Origin: Brachyhypopomus gauderio
Taxonomy: Eukaryota; Chordata; Actinopteri; Gymnotiformes; Hypopomidae
Assembly (NCBI RefSeq): GCF_052324685.1
Contig: NC_135223.1
Coordinates: forward strand, 11,163,766 to 11,227,765
Length of the DNA: 64,000 nucleotides
Direction of reading: 5' to 3'
The notes below the pieces were generated by a model that ran no database searches, was not told where the DNA came from, and saw only the letters and a program-made list of their open reading frames with translations. This document shows, in pieces, positions 12,342 to 41,004 of this stretch. The position numbers were made by a program, and so were the translations under genes. Positions within the stretch are counted from its first letter, which is position 1, and the number at the start of each line of letters is the position of its first letter.

Positions 12342-12777
12342 GCAGGACGTTCGTAGCGCAGACAGCACGGCCGAGCGCCGCCCGTCACCTTATACCGTGA
12401 TCCACACGGTTGTTTTCGCTACGGTATCCAGGCGCCTCAGAGCCGGGTGCACTCCCAGCATGAGTAATAGTACCTGAGCCCTGAATATGTAAATTCATTT
12501 ATATCCAAGATGATGTAATGGTGCAAAAGTATCTCGATGGCGGATGTCGTTCACGAACTTCCTCGTTAACTGGCCCGTTTGTTTTCTCGAGGACAGCAGG
12601 CTGGCTAGCTTATAACAATATAGCTATATAACAGCTTATATAGTTTTAACAGCTATTACAGCAGATACTCTTACCTAGGTAGTAGTCAGATTTTCAGTTT
12701 TCTAAGAGGTAGCGATTCTTTTATTGAATATATCCTAGATCAGCTGGGACACGTGTACCTGAAGAACCTCGGCTGTC

Positions 12778-16390
<3,613 letters not shown>

Positions 16391-16943
16391 CAGTGAAATG
16401 TTCAGAACGCTGATCATTCTGAATGCAATAATTCTGATGATTATAAACATATAATCCAGCAGCAGTTTTATGCAGTAATTAAGCAGACCTCCTGTGGAGC
16501 AATAGCCCCTAACACACACTCCTGATTTGACCTACTGTACCAAAGATCAGAATTATTTCAGGAGTGTCTGTTTAGGTTTTTAATATCTATTAAGGACAAC
16601 ATTTTAATGCTGAGGCCAAAGCTATATAAAACACCAAACCTTACAGAATAATTGTCATACTTGCATTTAATTAACATGAGTTTTAAATAACATGAGTCCA
16701 AATACAGTTGTTTTACTGTTATAAATGTTACCATTTTCTTTGCTGTATAAAGGAAAATTTTAAATGTGATTGGTGGGAGGATACTGTACTTGGTGATTGT
16801 TTAATCACAATTTCATTCAGTGTATTGAATCGCTTAATGTATCCGGGCAGGATGGCTCTTGTTCAAATGGACAGGATATGAATTAGTAATACATGGTATA
16901 ATATGCATTTGTGATCAAAGAGTTACATTATTTAGTAGTAAGA

Positions 16944-16949
16944 AATAAA
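16944..16949 (+). terminator. Possible LENG9 polyadenylation signal AATAAA
   Basis: This AATAAA lies about 555 bases after the LENG9 stop codon in AT-rich sequence. The hexamer is seen; its use is inferred. Confidence 0.4.
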
Positions 16950-18594
16950 TTCTGAACTCTGAATCTTTTGAAAATATTCAGAGGTGACTTTGAACATAAC
17001 TGAACTTGTAAGTCTACATTTGTTGTTATTTGTGGTTTTACCTGTGCGCATGCATGGATGTATGTTTTCTGTGGTCTTCCAGGCGTTATGTAAAGAAATG
17101 CCAGTGGTGGTTTACCATATATCTTCAAATTCAGAGCATGCATTTTCAAATTCCTGCAATGACATTAGTTAGGCATGGCTTTCAGAGCTCGCTCTTATGT
17201 TCCCCTTGTTTCTAAGACGTGAAGGAATCTAAATGTGATTCCATAATGGTTCTAATTGTATACTATGCCGCTTTCCCATGCTATACTATATTGCTTTGCA
17301 GACTGCAAATCGACTTAAATCGATGGCGAACCTTTTAGTAAGAAAATTGCATGAACCGCAGTCCCTTTGCACGCGCATGTATTAGCAACACTCCGATTTG
17401 AACAGCATAGATATATTATTTCATGTCTTCCTTCGCCATTTCATCCCACATACTAGCACACGAGACACAATCCCTGTTCGGATTTGATTCGTTTCTCAGA
17501 GGGAGGTTGTAATAAAACACAGTTATCGCGACTCCTCATTGAAACTCCTGTATACAAGAGGTATTAACATTTCTACGGGATGACCGAGTTTCAAATGCGC
17601 TGTGTTTTAACCTGAATGTTTAGTAACGTGCTATTCGAGTTTAGTTCACGTTTTCTCCGGATTATGCTCTCAAATGTAACGGAAGATTTACCGTCCACAC
17701 GTAAATGGTTGAGTGACTTCATTACGATTCAGGCGGGAGGATCCGCACCCTAACAGACTAAATACGGCTGGTAGCACCAGTCATTTTATTCTAATTCGAG
17801 GTGACATCTGCCTGGGAAATAATGGAAATTTCTATCCTGACGGGACTTCAATTACACCAATTTTGGGTTATGTGAAAACGGTTAATTCCGCATGTAATTT
17901 GCTCAGAGTGCATAAAATCGAGGGAAATGAAACCACACAACGAACACAGGTGTACAAGAAGAAATTACCGATGTAAATGTAATCCCTTCCGAATATGGCT
18001 ACAGTGTCTTTTTCTTGGTTCCTTCCGTTTGCCCCCCCAATCCCCCATCTCTCCTCCACCCATCTCTCCTCCACCCATCCCCCACATAGACTCTCTCGCT
18101 TTATTCCAGCTTCACATAAAAACAACACGTCCCCTCTCTGCCCATCTCTCACACATTCATGGCCACTTTTATTTCTCTCCTCGCAGTCCTTCCGTTTTCG
18201 TTGTTTTCTAATTCGTCTGTCGGCTAAGCCCAGTCGGGTCTGCAAAGCATCTCTGTATCTTTTCTCAGGCCCCCAATATTTATCCTTCCGTATGCTGTCC
18301 CAAATTTAACTAGGATAATTATGTTAAACGAACGTGAAGCCGGATTTGGGAAGATTTGCATCACATTAAGCAAGATTTGTTCAGAAGAACAGGCCTCGGT
18401 TGGCTCGTTGGCTTTGTTTTCTGGTTGTTGTTTTAAGTGTTATAAGGCTGCTTTATATTCGTGCACAATTCTATTTTAACAGCGGCTTTAGCATTTTTTC
18501 GTGATTTGCTGGCCCTCACCTGCAAGCGGTGATCTTTGACGTTCCATTCCATCAGAGCGTCCTTTCTGACTTCTCCACAACAATACACACACGC

Positions 18595-18715
<121 letters not shown>

Positions 18716-20207
18716 AAGTTCACTCTCCATCACGCCGACCTTAAGGAACAGACCAGTTTCACATGGTTTGCCATTATTTTGGTCCATAACATCTTTGGGA
18801 GTTTGAATGTTACAAAGTGGTATCTTTTCTAAATATAATCTTAGTCCAAGGACCTTTGTAGCATGCCATTAATTTTTCTTAACGATTGTTTTACTTTGCA
18901 TAATTGTACCTAGCAGTATATGAAAAACCACGTAATCCCAAAGTTTCCCGATTCTGAGGTGCCTGCGCTCCTCGGTTCTCCACGCGCGGCGGAGTCATGA
19001 AGGATGACGAGTGCGATGATTAAATACGTTTGAGGGTTGATGAAGCTGTACAGTTGTTCTGCGTTGGGAAATTGATTGACAGGCTTCGAATTCCTGAGGC
19101 TCTCGTGTTCGTCCAGTAAAAGCTTCCCTTGGGAATCCTGACTGGAAGCCCTCCGTTCATTGTCATCATTCTTTGACTGTTCGCGCATCCATCAACGTGC
19201 ACTTACTCCATCTGGGGGTGGAGGACAGCGGAAAAGCAGAAATTCATGTATAATTTGCTATATTTTGTTCTCACTAATACAACGACGGCTGTAAATTAAG
19301 ATGCTGTTTTTCACGAGGCACACAAAGCGTTTCATCGGGTAGCAGTATATTTAAGTATATTTCAATGAGTGGCTTCTATTTGAATATACATTGACAAACG
19401 CGTGACAAGTGGAAGCTCCCTATAGGAAACGATTACAGGTAGGCAAAGGTTTAAATTCATTTAATATTTATAAAATGTTGCTTTTTATGCCCTTGGTTCA
19501 TCCGTGCTGGTATGAAACGTGTTTCCCTGTTTGAGGGCAGTTCCCCTCAAACATGAACATTTCGTTGTGCTGCCTTTTTAAAATAATTATTTTTATGGCT
19601 ATTTATGAATGATCCCATAGTCAGACAAAATGTGTCTTATAGTTATTAGACATTCATAGCTAAATCCAATAGCACTGAATAGTGCTCACGAAGGGAAACA
19701 ATTCACTTACTAAAGTGCAATCAATATCGACCTTTCTGCTCCTAATTTTAAATGGATTACCTCTACACATTTGATTAAATTGATGTTCCCATTATTCAAA
19801 ATTGAACCATGACTTGGTTTTAACAGAACGGCCGGTTGATAAAAAATGCACATCAGGCTTAATGACAGAAATCCTAAACCGACGCTGTATCCTAAACTAC
19901 TCCTCCCAAAAGGGCGCACACAGGACAAGGGCGCAAACTTCACCAAACTCCAATCAGCCCGTTTCATTCAGCTAACGCTCGAAGACATTAGTCAAAGAGA
20001 AGAGTTGTACACAACGGCCTTTTAAAATGTTAATGCTGTATGAATTACTACATCACGCACTGATCACTGCATTTTATGGCACTCTTTTCTGATTCATGAT
20101 CCCATCAGCCTGCTTTGATGATTTAAGAGCATTTATGAAGCCTTTCATTTTCTATTCAGTTGCTGCTGCAGTTAAATTATTACGAAAGGTCACAATTAAT
20201 GTATTTT

Positions 20208-20253
20208 GCATAGCTAGCGGTATACACTAGCTTGCATAGCTAGCGGTATACAC
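20208..20253. repeat. Tandem duplication, 26-bp spacing
   Basis: GCATAGCTAGCGGTATACAC occurs at 20208 and again at 20234, separated by TAGCTT. Confidence 0.9.
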
Positions 20254-20291
20254 AGACAAATTATCCTTTAGATGTAAAAGGACGCAAGACT

Positions 20292-20296
20292 AGTGT

Positions 20297-20355
<59 letters not shown>

Positions 20356-20362
20356 TGTGTCT
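20292..20362. repeat. (GT)n microsatellite
   Basis: A GT run with one TTT and one GAG interruption, in the LENG9-TTYH1 intergenic region. Confidence 0.95.
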
Positions 20363-21061
20363 GTGTCTGAGAAGACATTTTAGTTTTGAAGATGAAGTTG
20401 AAGTCCTAGGGCTTGGTTCAGATTCGTGTTGTTGATCTGATCACGTGCACCTGTGCTCACATTTCGCTGCCTTCTGTTATGCAATGCGCTCCGCCGCGAT
20501 AACAGGCTGACAAAATGAATCATGTCGAGCCATGTGGGAGTGTTTGTATTGACGGCGGTGGCGGTAGAGCTTAGAGACACTCACAGCCGCTGGATGTTTA
20601 ACGGCTGCCAAACAGTGATTTATTTCAGTACACCATGTTTCTAGGTGGCATTAGATGGTACGACAGCAGTTGGCATTGATGCTACAAGGCTGATCTACTT
20701 CACCAAGGTCAACCACAATCTGGAATGTTCGGAATGGTGTTCTTATGAAAGTAATCGAGTCACGCCAACAATCTTAAAAATTGTGCTTCTGTTTATTGCA
20801 GTACGATAGTAATAGGTGGTAATATGATTTTTGAAAGTCTGTCTGCGAGGGAGGGATAGTTTGGGAGGGATAAGATCGAGACATCCTTGCTAGGGTCGTA
20901 CTTGAATGCCTTAATGGAGGTAACTTTACCCTGTTTTATCTGTCTTGTTAGATTTGTCCATTAATGCTTGTCACATAGATGATCACATGACTAGCTGCAA
21001 CATCCGAACAGGAAGTGACTCCTGTGTTGTCCTTGCCATTTCGTGTGCTGATGGATTCCAT

Positions 21062-21125
21062 GACATGTGCACATACTGCTTGTATCCAACAGTGACATGT
21101 GCACATACTGCTTGTATCCAACAGT
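21062..21125. repeat. Perfect 32-bp tandem duplication
   Basis: GACATGTGCACATACTGCTT and the following TGTATCCAACAGT are repeated exactly once head to tail with a 32-bp period. Confidence 0.92.
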
Positions 21126-21479
21126 GCTCTTCGTGTTTTGAGAGTTGAATCAAAGTTCCACATTTTGATTAGTCTAGCACAAGTCCTGATTAGTCTTGCA
21201 CAATCCTGCTCAAACTCACAGAAATGCAATACTCCTGATTTTCCAGCCAGTGGGTGAGTTTCAGTTCCAGACTGAAATATGCTGAGCTCTCCATGATCTG
21301 CCTATTCAGGCACATCCCACTGGCACAGAAAGTCTGTTTAAAACATCTCTGTGCACAGATGGAACACACATATAAACGGAGAGTAAATGGGACCTTTGGG
21401 AAACTCTTGTCTTAAACAGACATGCCTTGATCTCTTAATCCATTCTGTTCTGCCCACCATGATCATCAAAAGTGTGTGC

Positions 21480-21496
21480 GTGCATGTGTGTGTATG

Positions 21497-21537
<41 letters not shown>
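21480..21537. repeat. (GT)n microsatellite
   Basis: The run starts imperfect (TGTGTGTATGCATG) and becomes pure GT. It lies about 270 bases upstream of the TTYH1 start codon. Confidence 0.95.
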
Positions 21538-21539
<2 letters not shown>

Positions 21540-21694
21540 CCTAGTAACACTGCTCTCCGCTTCATCTACTTTCCTCTTGGTCCCGTTCTTGTCTCCTTGC
21601 ACCTCTTTCACTGTGTCCCCCTGTCCTGGCCCTCACGTGCAGGGTTTGTCTTTGTCTATGCATCTGCATGTCTTCTTCTCTAGTTCTGAAGTAT

Positions 21695-21700
<6 letters not shown>

Positions 21701-21760
<60 letters not shown>

Positions 21761-21776
21761 TCTCTCTCTCTCTCTT
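21701..21776. repeat. (CT)n microsatellite in the TTYH1 leader region
   Basis: A CT run with a single CCC interruption that ends 33 bases before the TTYH1 ATG. It is either promoter-proximal, leader sequence, or the pyrimidine tract of a leader-exon acceptor; the sequence does not decide which. Confidence 0.95.
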
Positions 21777-21809
21777 TGTGAAGTGGGGCAAAGGTGGTGA
21801 ACAGGGCTA

Positions 21810-33813
<12,004 letters not shown>

Positions 33814-34400
33814 TTTTTATGCATAGTATTTAAAAAATGAACATAGTGTATATTTAGTTTTCGTATTGATGGACACGATTGAAATAAGGCTAAGGTGAAG
33901 GAAATCTGAATTCTGGATATGAAAGCTAATGTGTAATGTCAGTACCATTGATCTTCAAAAGCACTTGACCAGGTCAGACTGGCGGTTTGATTTCCAGGTC
34001 ATTTTTAAATCAGCCAGGATGTTGGCGACATATAAGCCACTGTCATCTGTTTAGTGTTGTTGTGGAGGTTGGAAGCAGAATGGTATTGATGTTACCGTAG
34101 TGCTCTATTTTTGAACTGTGTTACTACGGGTTGCAGGTCTCCTGGGAATAATGGCACATTTCTTTGTATGATTATGCAGCTTGTCAACCACATATTTTTT
34201 TTTTTTGTTTTGTCTCTTTTTAAAAATATTTGACTGTACCTTTTTCGATAAGTGGCATTTCTGTATTATCTTGTATATCCTCTGATACTATGATTATACG
34301 AAATATTATATAAATATATATTCAATGTAATGATGTTTGAGTGTTAAAGCACTTTGATGGATAAAAAAGAATGAAAGAATACCGTTTTAGAGAGTGCTAC
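33814..34400 (+). other. TTYH1: Probable TTYH1 3' UTR
   Basis: AT-rich sequence after the TTYH1 stop codon. No canonical AATAAA stands out, so the 3' end is not defined. Confidence 0.35.
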
Positions 34401-36380
34401 GGTGTCTAGCCTCTCCCCTGGCTACTGGTTGGGGATTTTAACCTGCTGGGTTTGAGCAATACAGCCTCTTCCACTGACTACAATGCAGAGGTCACAGTGT
34501 ACTCAGCAATAATACACTTTTTCTAAACTGATATAGCACCTTTTAGCAAATTAGAGTGATTGCTCTTAATGCAACAACAACTCGACATTACAAAATATAG
34601 ACTTGACTGCCAATTAAAAATGTTTACATTTCTATGAAAATTTTATACCACTTTATAGCAGAGCAGTGGAATAGGAAAAGCATTACAGGACTGTGCCCCT
34701 TTCAGTGACCTGTGTAGAAATAACCTGCTAAATACGCCTGGGGTGTTTATAACAAAGTCTGGACAGACACTCTGGGCCAGATTCAGGCTTGATCAGAGAG
34801 TTGAGAGCATCCACCCTGGTTTGGAGGAATGTGCTAATTCACTTGAGATCAACTGTAATGAGGGTAAAACACACACACACACGTGCGCGTATGTTTATGT
34901 GTGCTCAGTTTGCCAGTGCATTACTCTCTCTTTCCTCACATACTCTTGTTAATCCTTAAATCTGAGTTTTTATGGTTTTAATGCTCCTTTTGAATGGCAT
35001 TCTTTTTCACTACAGAGTCTTAATAGAAATTAAAATAAAAGTATGGTAACAAAGGTGCAATGACTCGGAATATGTGTGCATTTTGTGGGCAGGAACTGAA
35101 CGAGACATATAAAGGTGGAAAAACAAGCACCATCAGGCACACACCTCGAGCACACTTCATCCACAATGCAGTGCGTGCATCTTTTTGTCTGTGTATGAAC
35201 AAAGTATGAATTAAAATATACCATGAGCATAATCAGGCTTACAATCTAGATGAACAATGAGGTCACAAAGTGCTGACAGAATGTACCTGTACAGACGCAA
35301 ATTCCAGTGGAATGTTTTACAAGAAATGCGTTACACACCTTTACGTGAGGGAAATATCATCTGCATTCTGTAAGAAACTAGACAGTGACACAATTTAGGT
35401 TTTTTTGGCACTGGTCTCCAACATACAGCGATTTTAAATATACATAGCATATAAGCTTAAATCCAGTCAAGCGCTGGATTAACTGCTTTGAATGTATTCA
35501 CACATATTTTGAGCAAACAATAGCCTACAGGTATTTTTATACATAGTCCCCCATTTTCAGAGGACCATAGGAAATTGCAAAAATGAAGCATACTAAATTA
35601 ATTTGACAGGCTTATGTCCATGATTGCAAAATGCTTTGTAGTTCAGCAGTACCTGAATTTCAGGACCAAACAGCTAATCGGCGGATACGTTTGCTGGTAA
35701 TACCAGGGCCGAATTCACCTCTTTTCAGTCCCTGCTTTCTTCCTTAAGCCATGTGCTCAGTAGGTGAAGACCATTCCCATTTACTTTATAGCCAGTACAA
35801 CCAGCACAGCTTTAGCTCGGCACCCTGCTGCAAGGTGAAGTGCCATCTAGTCATCTGGTTGCTATTCAGTGGTGAAACCTGTTGCAACGCTGTTGCTAGT
35901 CAATGATAAAACCTGTTGTAATACTGTTGCTATTCAGTGGTGAAACCTGTTGCAACGCTGTTGCTAGTCAATGATAAAACCTGTTGTAATACTGTTGCTA
36001 GCTAGTGATGAAAGCTGTTGTAATTCCATTGCTAGTCAATGAGTAAACCTGTTGTAACACTGTTGCTAGCCAATGATGAAACCTGTTGTAATACTGTTGC
36101 TTGTCAGTCCTGAAACTTGTTGTAATACTGTTGCTGGTCCGTCGTGAAGCCTGTTTGTTGTAATACTGTTTCTTCTTTGACACACTGCCATTGCCCAGGC
36201 AAAGTCTAAGACCGATTTATTCCACTTCCCACACTGGTCCCCCTAAAATGAAATCAGCAAAGCCCAGAGGCAAACGCCATGTCTAGTATCGCTTCCACTT
36301 CAATGTCTTGGCATTAGTGGAAGTCCCGTAAGGTCTATAGTAGACACTGATTTGAAAAACAATTCCATGTAAATAACAAA
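34401..36380. other. TTYH1-JOSD2 intergenic region
   Basis: Nothing coding was recognised. It contains the minisatellite at 35870-36175 and otherwise unremarkable AT-rich sequence. Confidence 0.4.
35870..36175. repeat. 33-36 bp minisatellite, about 9 copies
   Basis: The unit AACCTGTTGTAATACTGTTG plus CTAGTCAATGATGA recurs head to tail with substitutions (CAACG for TAATA; AGTCAAT, ATTCAGT and AGCCAAT variants). The first four units alternate two variant types, so a two-unit block was itself duplicated. Confidence 0.9.
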
Positions 36381-36385
36381 TTCAC

Positions 36386-36391
36386 TTTATT
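36386..36391 (-). terminator. Possible JOSD2 polyadenylation signal
   Basis: The forward strand reads TTTATT (AATAAA on the minus strand) about 665 bases beyond the JOSD2 stop. The hexamer is seen; its use is inferred. Another TTTATT lies at about 36215. Confidence 0.35.
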
Positions 36392-36676
36392 AGTCAACAT
36401 TTCATTTCACTGAGTGTCCTCTGAGATGTTTACATGACAACTTGGAAAAGGAGCATGAGCAAATTAGAGGGTAGAGAGGAAGTCCCTGTTGTTTGTAGTA
36501 TGCATAATTATATTAAGAAATCTTGAAACCACAAGTATATTTGCAAAGACTAGCTGTGCTATATCTTTTCTGTGCATAGTTGGGCAGACGGCATTATCTA
36601 CTTCAGCAGTGCAGTGCATAGATGGCGAACAAGACACATAAATGTTACTTTTACAAAACAAGCATTTGTCCTGAGA

Positions 36677-36760
36677 GAGAGAGAGATGGGGAAGATATAG
36701 AAAAAGAAAGAAAAGAGAGAGAGAGAGAGAGATAGAGAGAGAGAGAAAGAAAGAGAAAGG
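36677..36760. repeat. Imperfect (GA)n tract
   Basis: GAGAGAGAGATGGGGAAGAT followed by AGAAAGAAAAG and GA runs, within the probable JOSD2 3' UTR. Confidence 0.85.
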
Positions 36761-37055
36761 CAGTCGATACAACTGTGATGACCGCTGTAACCCACAGTGT
36801 CCAAGCCTGTGACCGTTCTAACAAACACGTCCTTCATGGCAGAAAAGGGGTCCCTTTCATTAACTGTTCAATGGGACATCTCTTTGCGTGCAAGTGTGAC
36901 TTTTGTGAGCAGCTCCTTCATTCTTTGGTAGCCCTGTTCTCCTGAAGGAGCCTCCATTAAACCAAACCTTCCCGCGTCCCAACACTGGCTTCCCCCCGCG
37001 CATGCATGCGTGCACATTCAGTCCGACTGCACACGGAACACAGCCCGTCCAGCCA

Positions 37056-38376
37056 TCATTCTGCTGGGTTGTCCGGAATCAGCCACGTCCCTTCATCCTC
37101 TACTTCTCGTTGGACCACAAGAAGCATCTCCGCAACATCCTGAGACAGCTGCTCTTTGAGGAACGACCTGGGAGAGCAAGACAGAGTTTAGAAATCTAAC
37201 ATGAGCTGAGGGATGGAGAACAGTACAATGAGAGCAAGCATATAGATGTGGAAGAGGTTGAATGAAGTGAGAGGGATAAAAGACAAATTCGACATCTACC
37301 AAAACAGCAATTGGTAAAGAGAAAGATGGAAACCAGAAAAAAATGAGGAGTATAAAACTAGATCAACTAAATGACACTGCTTACCAGCCCAGCAAGATAC
37401 ACATATAATGAAAGGGTCAGTAGACAAGTCTGAGAAAAGCAAAAGCTTATATAAAACCCAGAGCACGTCATCATAGACAGTGCCAACTTGACAGCACGAG
37501 GTTTCAGAACAACCTCACGCAGCCAGGGACACACCTGAGTTCTGTTTCTCCTCCAATGCAAACAGGACCCTTAAGTTTAGAGTCCAGGTTGTAGTATTGT
37601 CCGTTGACCTGCCGTACTGCTAGCCAGTGTCTGCGTCTCAGTGGGAGAGACACAATTCCCAACGATACCCGTGACGGCACGTTTAAGATGAAGCCCTGCA
37701 CCTTCTCCAGACACAAACTCTGCACTGATCTGAGCACAGAAGGGGAGAAATGATTATGTAAGTACCTAATACAAAACAACATAAAATGATCAGCAGGAGG
37801 ACCAAGCCATGTAAGCTTTAAAGGTGCTGGTTAGACTATCACATAGTGTCGACCAGTAGGTCTGAGAACTGACCTACGTTTGTCCCACCACACGGCGGCC
37901 AGTCCACGACTCTGGAGAGCTGCCATTATCACATTCACGTCGTAGTTCCCCGTCCCCAATACAGAGCGATGGGGGTTCACCACGCACTGAGGGGCCAGGC
38001 TATTGGAAGTGCATGTGGAGGAAGAGAAACATGAATATGCCATGTATTAAAAAAATACTTTTGACAGGTGTGTTTAGAGGTGTAAAAACTGTAGAAAATC
38101 TATGTCCTAAATGATTGCCATGGGCATAAAATAATAAGGCTAATTAATGAATAATATAGTAAACATTACATTAACATTCAATGGTGCATTAGATCAAAAG
38201 AGAAGTCATTTATTCAAAAAGAAGCCAAATAAAAAGTTTCCCCGTTGATCTCACCGTTTGCAGATGTCGTCTGCTGTTTCCTTGGTGAACACCCGCTCCT
38301 GAAGCACGTTGTTCAGGGCATGGATGGCACACAGCTCCAACCTCTGCTTCTCGTGGAACACCTCCACCTCGCTCAT
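37056..38376 (-). CDS. JOSD2: Josephin-domain deubiquitinase, 4 coding exons, 184 aa
   Basis: JOSD2 is a small cysteine protease made almost entirely of one Josephin domain; it cleaves ubiquitin chains. Minus-strand coding exons: 38376-38255, 37999-37874, 37729-37535, 37167-37056; all GT-AG with matching phases. The catalytic cysteine is C16 in [12 protein letters not shown], the histidine is H117 in [10 protein letters not shown], and N130 in YYNLDSKL is the third residue. [14 protein letters not shown] and AAVWWDKRR are strong family blocks. Human JOSD2 has 188 aa. The lack of the N-terminal extension of JOSD1 and the presence of WWDKRR favour JOSD2, though separation from JOSD1 rests on recall rather than a tree. 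The start is the only ATG in the first coding exon that leads into the domain; the exon begins at 38390 after an acceptor TTGTAG, so a leader exon lies upstream. Confidence 0.93.
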
Positions 38377-38636
38377 GCTCGCCCGCACAGCTACAACACA
38401 CACACAGTCAGGCCAGGCAGACAACGCATGGTCAATGTAGCTAGCTAGCACATTAAGAGATAAGAAAAGTAACAAGTTGTAGAGCTGGTCCCGCGCATAT
38501 CCGATTATCTTCACAATATTCCCGGAAACATTTTGTGTACGTGCGTAAATCACACGACACACACAATCACAACACGCCCCTAGTGAGCGGGCTAGCTGGC
38601 TAGCTGTAGCAGTAACGTAGGCCGACGGCGACTCAC

Positions 38637-38730
38637 CTCACGTCGCTGCGCAGAGTCGTAAACAAAAGGCAACAGAAACCGCTATTGTGAGTCTCCGCAG
38701 GCAAACGTCACAGCTCTACCAAACTCAGGA
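38637..38730 (-). other. JOSD2: Probable JOSD2 5' UTR exon
   Basis: The minus strand reads ACGTGAG|GTGAGTCGCC, a strong donor at 38637/38636, about 246 bases upstream of the coding-exon acceptor. The surrounding DNA is CpG-rich. The 5' edge is not defined. Confidence 0.5.
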
Positions 38731-38739
38731 TTTTATGTC

Positions 38740-40840
38740 GGCTCTGTCTAAACTGTCAACTCTAACATTTCTGTAAAGAGGATGATGTAGTGTCTTTAGC
38801 AAAATGATGAACCGGAAACAGCGATATTGTTGTTGGTGACGCCCACAAACTCGCATCATTCGAGCGATAAAAACACACCAGCCAATGGGGAGGAGGGTTC
38901 CACACGGGCGCTTTCGAATAACTCGAATAGGCTCTCGCTTAGGTCTCACGCTTTTTCACGTTTTAGAACGGAAGTCTGAAAAGTCTGAAGTCTCCAATGT
39001 AAAAAGGTTCTATTCTAGGCTGTGTTAGATAAAATGATGTATGGGTGAATGACGGATTAGCACAAACATTTGACACTTTATTGAAGAAAGTTATGAAAGA
39101 CCGCTATCAACATTGGAGTTAGCCACACGCCACTGTTTATGCGTCTTTAACTAGTTCAGTGTTTCCATCACAGCGACTGACTGTAATGTAGTCTACGTTC
39201 AACAGCTACATTTAGGAGAACAAGCTAGGCAAGTTGATTGGAATTTTTTATCTTATATGGATTACAATGAATTCCAATTGCTTTGTACCATTCCTGTTAC
39301 TTCATATTTTGTAAGAGTAGGAGCCCGTTTATATTTCAAAAAGTAGCTGTTTAAATCATAACATTCACTCCACGGTTGAAAAATTAAAAAGGCATTTGTA
39401 GTTCGATTCAGTTTTTAATATCTGTACATTTCTTATTACAGTACATTGCCGTTGCAGAAAGGACACACATACGTATGGCAAGTAGGTCAATATAGTGAAA
39501 TTCTGGGTTCCAGTCCAATCTGATATCCTAATTGCACCTATGACTACAAAAAACAGCAATCCCCAAAATCACCGCAGGATGTACAGTTTTTTAGGACGCC
39601 CCCTAGTGACAAGAAAATATTAACGCACGCAATGTCCCTATGTCCAAAATAAATCAAAAACTTTACAAGACCTGTTTCACATTAAGATGTAATTTCTAGG
39701 AAGCTAAGTGGATAAGCAAACACTAATTGGTGGATATATCCACATCCACGCCTTGTTGAAATATACAAATGCAGAAATACCTGTCAAATTTGTTAGATAT
39801 CACTTCCAATTTTTTTGTTTTCGTTTGGCCATTAGCTTTGACTTTAGAAGTATCTCTTCATTGTAACACATAATACATTTGGTCTTTGCTTGTTCTCGTG
39901 GTTATAAAAACTGTGTCAAAACTCCTTATGCAATATACTTTGATTAGGCATGCGATATGAACCTCAGAACTGATTATCATCTGCATTACTACAGAAACAC
40001 CTGGGTTTGACTATAAATGTCTCATACTCTCAATTAATAAGTCCTGGTTTCACCACAACCTTCCACGTTCTTTCTATGTCTCTCATGTTTAGCTACCTCA
40101 TGAAAAGATTTTCAAGATTTCCAAAAGGCTTTGTCTAATCTAGAAATATAGATTTCTACGACACTAGAAGATACGGTGAAAACTGCTTGGGTGCTTATAA
40201 CTGTAGGCCTAAATTCTGAATAAATATTATGATATGGTAGATATATTCGTCCACTGCTTACATGTGGCCATGTAAGACTGCATGTTAGTCTTGTGAATTT
40301 TACCACAATATCCACATAACCTTGTGGCAACTGCTTCTGTCTTGTCCATGTTTATATATGAGCTTTAATCTAGGTAAGTAGACAAGGACAGGAGATAAGG
40401 GAGAAGTTTGAAATAGCCCATGACATTCAATTTCCAATGGTTCTACTAGTCTGCTTTACAAGGTAGAACGTGTGCAAGTGCTGACAGAGGTATGCTTTCT
40501 GTTTTGCACATTGTAGATGTAAATATCGTGGATAATGTTTTTACATCTATACAATTTAAAGGCAATATAGACATAAAGGGTCACAAACATGCAGAATGAC
40601 ATCCAAGAAGTTAGGCTAACTAAAACATGCATTTCGTCTGAGGCTGTACATTTATTCACATTACTTTATTGTTGTGCATATGCCTTATAAATTATCTTGG
40701 GAAGGGTACATTGTATAGATTCTAGATGCCAGAAATGTCTAATTATGAAGGAATGTACAAATGCGAAGGTTACTTTTACATTATAACTTTGCCTGAAATT
40801 TACGATTTCAATTGAGCAAGGGACTGTCTTTTGGGTGGGT
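38740..40840. other. JOSD2-UBE2S intergenic region
   Basis: The two genes are divergent and about 2.5 kb apart. A CpG-rich patch near 38640-38940, with a CCAAT at 38882-38886, belongs to the JOSD2 side. From 39000 to 40840 the sequence is AT-rich and nothing was recognised. Confidence 0.4.
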
Positions 40841-40858
40841 ATGAGTTATTCAAACGCA

Positions 40859-41004
40859 CCAATTGCTTAGGAGCTTTTCGCATGCCGACTTTAACTGGTC
40901 TGCGAATTTACAAAGTAAAGTTACGTCACTGTAGGTACGGAAGATGATTGGTTAGACTCGTTTCGTTGTTTGGATACGCACTACTTGTATCGCACGATGA
41001 TTGG
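40859..41004 (+). promoter_or_regulatory. CCAAT-box cluster upstream of UBE2S
   Basis: CCAAT at 40859-40863, and inverted copies ATTGG at 40947-40951 and 41000-41004; the last two are both in a GATGATTGGT context. A CRE-like TTACGTCA lies at 40921-40928. Multiple NF-Y boxes are typical of G2/M genes, a class to which UBE2S belongs in mammals; the link here is inferred. Confidence 0.45.

Larger units (their letters stand above)
12040..12480. promoter_or_regulatory. Putative divergent FLCN / LENG9 promoter
   Basis: This is a CpG-richer segment between the leftward FLCN leader and the rightward LENG9 start. It contains a TCACGTGA palindrome (12087-12094), several CACG/CGTG words, a CRE-like TTACGTCA (12334-12341) and GCGC/CGCC-rich sequence at 12360-12400. 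The head-to-head arrangement and composition suggest a shared bidirectional promoter. No transcription start can be read directly. Confidence 0.5.
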
